Made by a program: the position numbers and the translations under genes
NCBI GenBank assembly: GCA_964019415.1
Contig: OZ025872.1
Coordinates: 4,153,875 to 4,217,874 of the forward strand
Length of the DNA: 64,000 nucleotides
Source of the DNA: Ianthella basta
Taxonomy: Eukaryota > Porifera > Demospongiae > Verongiida > Ianthellidae
Direction of reading: 5' to 3'
Shown: piece after piece, positions 56,831 through 64,000 of the stretch
Position numbering within the stretch: the stretch's first letter is position 1
Layout of the letters: each line of letters opens with the position of its first letter
The notes under the pieces: model-generated
Told to the model about the DNA's origin: nothing
Database searches by the model: none
The model's input: only the letters and a program-made list of their open reading frames with translations

Positions 56831-59800
56831 ACCCGATGATGGGCAAGATGGCGGCAAGCGGTGATCAGCGGTGAGACTAAGGAGCTTTAAGCAACCCAAC
56901 GTGAGCGGACTTTTCTTCAGATTGTGACTGAATGTAGGCACAATGCCCTCATGCTGCCGGTGCAACAGCAGCGGGCGCTGTAGATCGTGCGTCTGCTTAA
57001 AATCGGGACGAACCTGTATTGATTGTTTACCGATTCGACTTGGAAATTGCGAAAACGGGCAATCAAATCACCCTGTCACAGCAGCAAGCGAGCCACGAAG
57101 CCTCAGTGAACAGTCATCTTCAGTGAATGAGCCTCAGAGCCTCAATGATCAGACAGATCAACCCCAAGATGCCTCTGATTCTATGGCTGCAAGAGCCTCA
57201 GCAACATCTACCTCAGAAGCTGCTGTGGCAACTGAAAGAGGAGAAATGTACAGTCTTCCATCCTTCTCAGTGGCCCAAGAGCCTAACTTCATGTGGGCTG
57301 GGGTGGATGGTGTGTCCTTCACGGATGTAGTTGACTCTACGTACACAGAGGTCATCCACTGGCGTCGGAATGTGTTCAAGGTACCCTCTGGAAAAGCAGG
57401 CAAGGCCTTTGTAGCAGAAATGAGTCACCTCATTCGTGCTTATGCTGAAGGATCTACCCTGGAAACAATTGCTCTGAAGTGTGCCATGATAATGCCTGCC
57501 CTCTTGCTACAAAAGCCGCATAAGACATCAAAAGCCAAGGACCACATCCTTTGTTTGGAACGCCGGATGAGACTATGGGGAGATGGAGACTTAGATGCCC
57601 TCCTCCATGAAGGACGTTCAATCCAGGACCATTTTGCAGTTGGTCCACAAAGTACATCGGAGACCCAACTAGCACAGACCTTTGCTAGACTAATGTTCCA
57701 AGGAAAGGTCAAGCCAGCCATGCGTCTTCTCACCAGACATGGCAGAGGAGACAAGCTCAACTTGGATGACCTAGTGCCAGTCAGCAGCACCTGTGGAGAG
57801 CGAAGAACTGTGCGCGACATCTTACTTGACAAACACCCCACAGGAAAGGACCTCAAACCATCTGCAGTAGCTAAAGCTGACATGAGTACACAACCTCCTC
57901 ATCCAGTTGTCTATGAGCAGATAGACGGCCCCTTGATCCTTTCAGTGAGCCTGAGGACAGACGGTGCTGCTGGACTCTCTGGCATTGACGCGGCAGGGTG
58001 GAAGCGCCTCCTATCGTCTTTTCAGGGTGAGTCGGAGGAATTGTGCAAGGCAGTAGCTATGTTAGCAAGGCGCATCAGTAGCCAGTATGTTGATCCCTCA
58101 GGCCTGACAGCCTTTACTGCATGTAGGCTAGTGGCACTGGACAAATGTCCAGGGGTAAGACCAATCGGTATTGGCGAGGTTCTGAGAAGAATTGTGGGCA
58201 AGGCCATTCTGGCTGTCATAGGCCCAGATGTCCAGCGAGTGACAGGGGCACTGCAAGTGTGTACTGGGCAGCATGGGCGGTGTGAAGCTGCAGTACATGC
58301 AATGAGCCTTGTCTTCCAAGACCCTACCACAGAAGCTGTCCTCCTCGTAGATGCTACCAATGCCTTTAACTGTCTAAACCGGAAAGTTGCCCTGCAGAAT
58401 ATTGTACAGGTGTGTCCCTCCATTGCTCCAGCTATTATTAACACCTACCGCACTGACCCCCAACTGTGTATTGATGGGGAAGTTATTTACTCCCAGGAAG
58501 GCACCACTCAAGGGGACCCTCTTGCGATGGCAATGTACGCGATTGCCACACTACCCCTTATACATCATTTAGCAGAGTCAGCCTCTGCGAGGCAAGTCTG
58601 GTTTGCAGACGACACCACAGCAGGAGGGAAACTACACCATCTGAAGGAATGGTGGGACAAGCTAGGGGAGATTGGGCCAGACTTTGGGTACCTAGCAAAT
58701 GCCACCAAGTCTTGGCTCATTGTGAAGGAAGAGAACTATGAACATGCAGTGACTGTGTTTGGTAACAGTGGGGTTAGAATTACGATTGACGGCCAGAGGC
58801 ATCTAGGTGCAGCATTGGGAACTAAGAGTTTTGTGGAAGCGTATGTGACAGAAAAGGTCAATGAATGGACTAAGGAGGTGGAACAACTTGCCACCATTGC
58901 TTCGAGTCAACCACATGCAGCCTACAGTTTGTTGACCCATGGCCTCGCTGGCAAGTGGTCATACATCTCAAGGACTGTGCCAAATGTTGATGATCTATTT
59001 CTGCCAGTAGAGAATGCTATACGATGTCGATTCCTGCCTGCTCTCACGGGCAGAACTGGCTTCACTGACTTAGAGAGAGAGCTCTTTGCCCTTCCAGCGA
59101 GACTTGGAGGCCTTGGCATCCACAATCCCTGCAAGTCAGCTGGACACCAATTCAACAGCTCCCAAAGGGTAACAGCCCCACTGACAGCTCTTATACTGCA
59201 GCAGGACAGGTGCTATCCACAGAGTGTTGCAGTGGAGCAAATCAACCTGAAGGTCAAGGTCAAAGCTCAGCGGAGACAAGAGCTAGAAGAGGAGGCAAGT
59301 AGACTACGTGAGAGGCTCCCTGCCCAGATGCAACGTGTCATGGACTGCGCCAGAGAGAAGGGGGCGTCAAACTGGCTCACTGCACTGCCCCTGGAAGAGC
59401 TGGGTTTCAGTCTGCACAAGGGTGCTTTCCGTGACGCTCTCTGTCTACGTTATGGCTGGCAGCCTCCATACATGCCATCTAACTGTGTATGCGGTAAGCA
59501 GCAAACAGTTGAGCATGCTCTCAGCTGCTCACATGGAGGGTTCCCAGCACTGAGACACAATGACATCAGAGACATCACAGCCAAGTGCCTTTCCGAAGTC
59601 TGCCACAATGTAGCAGTGGAACCAGAGCTGCAATCGTTGACTGGGGAGAGTCTGCAACTAAGAACTGCCAATTCAGAAGAAGGTGCACGGCTCGATGTAA
59701 GTGTGCAAGGTTTTTGGGGGGAGAGACATCAGCGTGCATTCTTTGACGTCAGGGTTTTTAACCCGTATGCACCAAGTAACTGCAAGTCGACCCAAACCGC

Positions 59801-60170
59801 TGCGTACAGAAGACATGAGAATGAAAAGAGAAGAAGTTACCAGCAGCGAATACTGGAAGTTGAGCATGGATCCTTCACCCCGTTAGTCTTCTCAGCAACA
59901 GGCGGCATGGGCCCTGCAGCACGCCTCTCTTCTAGCAGAGAAGAGGTCCTTGCCATACCACCAGGTCATCACCTGGCTCCGCTGCCTACTAAATTTCTCT
60001 CTGCTGAGATCCACAATCATGTGCATCCGAGGTGCACGATCAACCTCAAATGGACCAAGCAGATCAGCTGTGTGCGTTAACTCACTCGACCTAGCAGCCT
60101 GCACACGCGCGGATGTGCGGCCCAGCTGCTAGATGACTTCCAGTACAGTATAACAGAATTATGAGTTACT
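56830..60170 (+). mobile_element. RLE-type non-LTR retrotransposon R2, apparently full length
   Basis: A single long frame preceded by a 5' leader containing AAGATGGCGGC, similar to the AAAATGGCGGC at the R1 start. The exact ends are not determined. It belongs to the same broad family as R1 (Cys-rich N-terminus, RT, RLE) but to a different subfamily. Confidence 0.75.
56943..60080 (+). CDS. R2 polyprotein: Cys-rich N-terminus, RT, restriction-like endonuclease
   Basis: 1,045 codons without a stop. The N-terminus has CCRCNSSGRCRSCVC and LKSGRTCIDC (same Cys spacing as R1, recalling CXC/tesmin motifs). The RT has VRPIGIGEVLRRI, LLVDATNAFNCL, TTQGDPLAMAMY and VWFADDTTAG. The zinc knuckle CVCGKQQTVEHALSC is followed by RHNDIRD and a nuclease-like ARLDVSVQGFW...AFFDVRVFNP. 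After GGMGPAAR (~59920) the last ~50 residues are out of frame: another frame gives LLAEKRSLPYHQV and LLRSTIMCIRGARS, matching the relic at 45686. The original C-terminus therefore lies in that frame. Confidence 0.85.
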   Translation: MPSCCRCNSSGRCRSCVCLKSGRTCIDCLPIRLGNCENGQSNHPVTAASEPRSLSEQSSSVNEPQSLNDQTDQPQDASDSMAARASATSTSEAAVATERGEMYSLPSFSVAQEPNFMWAGVDGVSFTDVVDSTYTEVIHWRRNVFKVPSGKAGKAFVAEMSHLIRAYAEGSTLETIALKCAMIMPALLLQKPHKTSKAKDHILCLERRMRLWGDGDLDALLHEGRSIQDHFAVGPQSTSETQLAQTFARLMFQGKVKPAMRLLTRHGRGDKLNLDDLVPVSSTCGERRTVRDILLDKHPTGKDLKPSAVAKADMSTQPPHPVVYEQIDGPLILSVSLRTDGAAGLSGIDAAGWKRLLSSFQGESEELCKAVAMLARRISSQYVDPSGLTAFTACRLVALDKCPGVRPIGIGEVLRRIVGKAILAVIGPDVQRVTGALQVCTGQHGRCEAAVHAMSLVFQDPTTEAVLLVDATNAFNCLNRKVALQNIVQVCPSIAPAIINTYRTDPQLCIDGEVIYSQEGTTQGDPLAMAMYAIATLPLIHHLAESASARQVWFADDTTAGGKLHHLKEWWDKLGEIGPDFGYLANATKSWLIVKEENYEHAVTVFGNSGVRITIDGQRHLGAALGTKSFVEAYVTEKVNEWTKEVEQLATIASSQPHAAYSLLTHGLAGKWSYISRTVPNVDDLFLPVENAIRCRFLPALTGRTGFTDLERELFALPARLGGLGIHNPCKSAGHQFNSSQRVTAPLTALILQQDRCYPQSVAVEQINLKVKVKAQRRQELEEEASRLRERLPAQMQRVMDCAREKGASNWLTALPLEELGFSLHKGAFRDALCLRYGWQPPYMPSNCVCGKQQTVEHALSCSHGGFPALRHNDIRDITAKCLSEVCHNVAVEPELQSLTGESLQLRTANSEEGARLDVSVQGFWGERHQRAFFDVRVFNPYAPSNCKSTQTAAYRRHENEKRRSYQQRILEVEHGSFTPLVFSATGGMGPAARLSSSREEVLAIPPGHHLAPLPTKFLSAEIHNHVHPRCTINLKWTKQISCVR

Positions 60171-61078
60171 TATTTTACCATATTATGTTTTGTTTCTTTG
60201 TTTTCAACCACCATTCATGTATAAGTATTATCATTACAATGTCATACCTTACCCTAAATACCTGTGTATGGCAGTGCGCATGTGTGCCTATATACTTGTT
60301 TAATTCTTCCAATAGGATGAAGCTTTTTGCGCCCTTTTCCGTTACTGAAACTACAGCTAGTGGCACCATAGATATTCAAAACCCAACCACATTAATAGTT
60401 GTGTAGTGTACGAGTTACTGTATGTTTCATTGAACTGTTCTTGTGTTTCATCTGAGTGCAAGCACTTGCATGTGAAGTGTTGTTGCTATTGATTGAATCA
60501 CAGTGAACCCGATTAGATATTTTCGTGAACCCGATTAGATATTCTTGCTCTCCAATAAGATATAATCACTCTCCAATAAGATATAATTGCTGTCTGATAA
60601 CAAATTGTCACCTCTCACTGCAAGTAGCACTTTTATAGTCACTCAATAAACATAGCAACCACCTAGCAACGGCAAATAATGTATAATATTATGCCTTACA
60701 TTATGTCATACAAACATGCATATGGTTGTATGCACTGTACTGGTGGATAGCTGAGACTGGAATGTCAAGTAGTAATGTGCTGAGACCACATGCCTGTGGT
60801 TTGACACTTCGTGCCTGCCTGAGCAAGCCCAGGGTGTTCCCCATAGCAATGTCCCCATCTTCCTATTATGGTAGTACCTTTTGTGTACCCAATAGAGACA
60901 CAGGTTATGTCATTGTGATTATGCATACACTCACATGTATAATACACATGAATTTCTTACATCTACTGACAGCATTGATGTCACATTTGAAGTACAATGG
61001 CCATGGATAAGCACTAGCTTCACCATGGTGCACTGCAACTGAACACTTACAGTGTGTGTATATGCATGTGTGTGTGTA

Positions 61079-61123
<45 letters not shown>

Positions 61124-61527
61124 GTGTGTGTGTGTGTATGTGTGATGGGAGTGTATGTGCATGTGTGCATGCATGCCCATGCTCATGATCGGAGCCTTAT
61201 AATGCACACAACATGTACGCATTGCACAAGGCACACGAAGGTTTATGAAAACCAAGACTGTAAATGGAAACACAACTATGAATATAATTATCATGCATGA
61301 CTGCATGACAAACACACAGGGGTATGGTGATGCGTCATTCCTAAAATAGAACTCAATATTAGACGTATATGATGCCGAGGCCAGGTACAAAAGTGGCTGT
61401 TTCACAGAAAGAGTACTTAGAATGTGCTTGCGTGTTCTGATGACCTAGGTCTGTCAGTTGCTGCACATAGTAGGTACATAGAAAAGATGAGTGGCATCTA
61501 CCTGGTAAACAGTTGGCGAGAAAGGAG
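60170..61527. other. no gene seen
   Basis: AT-rich with a short tandem pair at 60495-60590 (GAACCCGATTAGATATT twice, then CTCCAATAAGATATAAT twice). A (TG)n tract lies at 61046-61140. Confidence 0.5.
61046..61140. repeat. (TG)n microsatellite
   Basis: About 95 bp of TG with a few CGTG and TATG interruptions. Confidence 0.9.
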
Positions 61528-61658
61528 ATGGCTATGGGAAACAACCCTCTGGAGAGGTTTGAGTCAATAGTGCTCAGAGGCATTGAGAATGAAGAGGCAG
61601 AGACTTTTGGCATTACTCTAAGGGGGGTTAGTGAGATAGTCACTACTCCTCTCAGTAG
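61528..61658 (+). pseudogene. APH-domain gene B, exon 1
   Basis: The start ATG (gagATGGCTATGG, same MAM start as gene A) opens MAMGNNPLERFESIVLRGIE and ends EIVTTPLS at donor gtaagt, phase 2. The exon itself is intact; the gene is called a pseudogene because of stops in a later exon. Confidence 0.55.
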
Positions 61659-61756
61659 GTAAGTGTGCCCTGTCTACTATAATTATACCTTGTAAATATA
61701 TTGCATGCCCATTAGCAAATATTATGTATACAGTGCAAGTATATAATTATTAGTAA

Positions 61757-61850
61757 TATTGTAGCATCATTTATTATTATTATTATTAATTTTATTTTTT
61801 TATTCATTCAATTATCAATTTACATAATTACTGTTATTTCATTATGGACT
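61757..61850 (+). mobile_element. solo 3' UTR of an R3-like retroelement
   Basis: The sequence from TAGTAATATTGTAGCATCAT through ATTTCATTATG is the reverse complement of 54060-54175, the 3' UTR of fragment R3. It is a severely 5'-truncated insertion in intron 1 of gene B. Confidence 0.75.
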
Positions 61851-61940
61851 AAGTTTGGTAAGTATATAATTATAAATATATATATATATATTATATGATT
61901 GATGAACTACATGCTAATATATTATTCAGCATCCTTCCAG

Positions 61941-62165
61941 GAGGAAGAGCCCTCCTCTTACATACAAGATTTCTGCTGCAAATGTTGGACAATGGGTAGT
62001 AAAGTTCAATCCTCGTGGACCAGTGCACCCTTGGTATGATGTGAAGAATGAGTGTGGTATATTTCAGGGTCTTTATCCGGTACTCCCAGTTCCTAAGCCA
62101 ATTTATGCCAATACAGACAATAATAAAAGGAAGGTGGGAACGGCATTCATCGTCATGGAGTATAG
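61941..62165 (+). pseudogene. APH-domain gene B, fused exons 2-3
   Basis: Acceptor atccttccag, phase 2. It reads SPPLTYKISAANVGQWVVKF through HPWYDVKNECGIF and VLPVPKPIYANT to GTAFIVMEY, equivalent to gene A exons 2 and 3 without the intron between them. The downstream donor is not in register with gene A. Confidence 0.6.
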
Positions 62166-62308
62166 GTACAGGTTTGTTCATCAGAACAACTGTGAGCTAC
62201 CGTAATGCAGGCAGTATGACAGTGATGAAGGTTTGCTGTGTACTAAGCAATTTCTGTCCTTTGATGAATTTGAAGTACAGTAATAAATATGTGCACCACA
62301 CATTGCAG

Positions 62309-62449
62309 GGTGATAACTATGGATCTGTATAGCAGACATACCAGCAATCTGCAATGAAGGCAATGGCCAAGGTTCATTTCCAATTTTGGAATGCCAGAGG
62401 ACAGAAGAAAAAAGATGGATTGAGCAAAGACTAGTTTTGGTACGAGCGA
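62309..62449 (+). pseudogene. APH-domain gene B, exon 4 with two stops
   Basis: Acceptor cacattgcag. It reads GDNYGSV-stop-QTYQQSAMKAMAKVHFQFW, then SKD-stop-FWYER. TAG codons at 62330-62332 and 62432-62434 are in the frame homologous to gene A exon 4 (ALKAMANVHYWHW ... DFWAEQ). This is a decayed paralogue. Confidence 0.65.
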
Positions 62450-63509
62450 GTTGCTAATTCTAATGATCAGGCAATATGTTAAACTCATACCTGCAGATGT
62501 GCAGCTGCATGCTGCATGACATTGATCGATCTTCCCTGAGCCCTTCTCCTCTATCTGCAAAGGACAGAACTTGTTTGTCCTTTGCTACAGATTAAATTGT
62601 TTCTGATAATGCCGATGATTCATATGCTTACTACAGTTTGTATGTAGTGTATTACGGCATTATGAAAGTTTATTATAATTATATAGCTATATAAAATGTC
62701 CTCCAGTTGGTTTGCAAATTATAGTTAAAATTTTATAGGCTGTTACATTTGTTTGACATTTTTAACACTACGTACAGTTATAGAGATTGTTCGCTAATTA
62801 TTTTAAGATATTATGCAGAAGACATGACAATTAGATTTATATATGTTATTATTATTCTTTTACACAGAGATTAGAAGTCATCTGCAACAAGTCGTTAAAA
62901 TTCTCACAACAGCTGGATGGTCCTTCCATGGACAGAACTAACATTAAATTATAGGATATATGTCCAAATGTGAACAGGACACAATATATGAATGAAAGTA
63001 AAAGCTAAATTACAACAGTTACAATAATATGGTATTATTCATACAATGTTACATGTTATGACATAGTTATAGAGAAATATACTTAATGCAAACTGCGCAG
63101 TATCCATTCTGGGTATACCTACGTACACAAAATTATAGCTACAGTGGAATACGCTAAACAAGTAAGTGAAGTGTCCATTAAACTGCATCCTCGATTCACA
63201 TTGGTGCTACCTACAGGAAGCAATGGGTGTATGGTATGTAGGGAGGGGAGGAGGGAGAAGGGAACATCTGCAGGCAAGACAGGACATGTCCCACCTAATT
63301 CACAGTTGACACCTATAGCTATAGCCTGCTAGAAAGGTGCATGCAATCTTGTCATCAGAGACTAACACACTTGAGGTGCCATATGTGTTGATGAACCATA
63401 TTCTTCATTGCCCACTGTAAGCTATCTGGAGTGGCATCATTTCAGTTCATCTCGACGTATTATTACACCTGGAGACTAATACATGTGTGAGTAGAGTAAA
63501 ACGTACTAG
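62450..63509. other. AT-rich stretch without a gene
   Basis: No recognisable exon. Short frames (63144-63332) lack features. Confidence 0.45.
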
Positions 63510-63623
63510 TTAAATGCCTACCAAGAGGCGTCTGCGGGATTTCGAGCACGAAGCTCGAGGGCGCAAAGCGCCCAAGTGCTGAGTGGTCTAAATCTTCGCA
63601 GACACCAATTGGTCGGCATTTAA
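63510..63623. mobile_element. 114-bp palindromic MITE
   Basis: The ends TTAAATGCC and GGCATTTAA frame nested inverted segments (GTCTGCG / CGCAGAC, GAGCAC). The core CTCGAGGGCGCAAAGCGCCC is homologous to the core of the 56159-56274 palindrome. Confidence 0.75.
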
Positions 63624-64000
63624 GTAATATAGATCCAAAAATTGTTCACTAATCCAATGAAAATCCTCTCCACTATCTCCTCTTGACGACGCCCGCGTCA
63701 TTGGCAACGGATGTCGATGCGGAAGCTCAATAAAAGAACTTTACGGCACCCGTAATCTTTCTCGTTACGCTACTTCACTGTCTTCCCTTGCTCCTGCTTC
63801 GTAGGGAGGCCATTCGGCAAAAACTGTAGGAAGAACTCGTAGCGACAAGCTCGTACCACAGCAGATACAAAATGGCAGTGATGACGTCATATACACTTCA
63901 TGCGCACTCTGCCCACAACGTACGTGTATGGGATTTATCGTCACGCGCACTCTGCCCGCCACGTACGTTAACGGGATTTATAATCACGCGCGAAGCAATT
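63624..64000. other. right edge, no gene seen
   Basis: Contains a duplicated motif with TCACGCGC near 63941 and 63985, each near GGGATTTAT and CACGTACGT or CGTACGT. No exon supported. Confidence 0.4.

Noticed and set aside
56943-60080. Viral polymerase gene
   Set aside because: RT plus C-terminal zinc knuckle and restriction-like nuclease, no protease, integrase or envelope, and related truncated copies nearby: a non-LTR retrotransposon.

Overview
The window is eukaryotic: split genes with GT/AG introns, very dense (CA)n/(GT)n microsatellites, small inverted-repeat elements and several transposons. The gene content (ankyrin repeats, a TKL-like kinase, a Roc-COR-Death protein with many small helical death-fold-like modules, an EGF exon, THAP and YqaJ transposon proteins) suggests an early-branching marine animal. 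A sponge such as Amphimedon is my best guess, but that is inference. All gene models below come from splice-site and phase matching by eye.

Layout. 0.7-1.35 kb: three phase-matched ankyrin exons on the minus strand, running off the left edge. 4.9-7.3 kb: a minus-strand protein kinase in two exons, split by an intron whose donor lies inside a (GT)n tract. 8-11 kb: a reverse-transcriptase relic and a two-exon plus-strand gene fragment of unknown function. 10.79-21.30 kb and 21.50-32.02 kb: the same 10.5 kb segment twice in direct orientation, separated by 200 N. The copies keep a constant offset of 10,717 and differ, as far as I could compare, by one CA unit. This looks like an unmerged contig overlap rather than biology.

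The main gene runs on the minus strand from 41,315 to about 23,600. It has a 32-codon first exon, seven small phase 1-1 exons encoding two alternating CARD-like helical modules (A and B), two linker exons, a 2.4 kb Roc GTPase-COR exon, three short linker exons and a Death-domain exon. The B-A exon pairs and their introns are tandem duplications of one another. An apparently complete 4.1 kb ISL2EU/IS4EU-type DNA transposon (SAP-SWIM-YqaJ nuclease plus convergent THAP-DDE transposase) sits in an intron between two such modules. Upstream on the same strand (41.56-43.7 kb) is an unrecognised multi-exon gene.

44-50 kb is a transposon and repeat region: one EGF exon, a 34-bp minisatellite split by a retroelement fragment and enclosed by an inverted repeat, a long-TIR MITE that shares its ends with the ISL2EU element, a pogo-like MITE and a third MITE with a 5-bp target duplication. 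50-62.5 kb holds two paralogous genes related to aminoglycoside-phosphotransferase domains (ACAD10/11-like). The first looks open; the second has two in-frame stops. Within and between them lie RLE-type non-LTR retrotransposons with a Cys-rich N-terminus: one of 997 codons with two nonsense codons, one open for 1,045 codons with a probable late frameshift, and several fragments. The right edge holds AT-rich DNA and a palindromic MITE.
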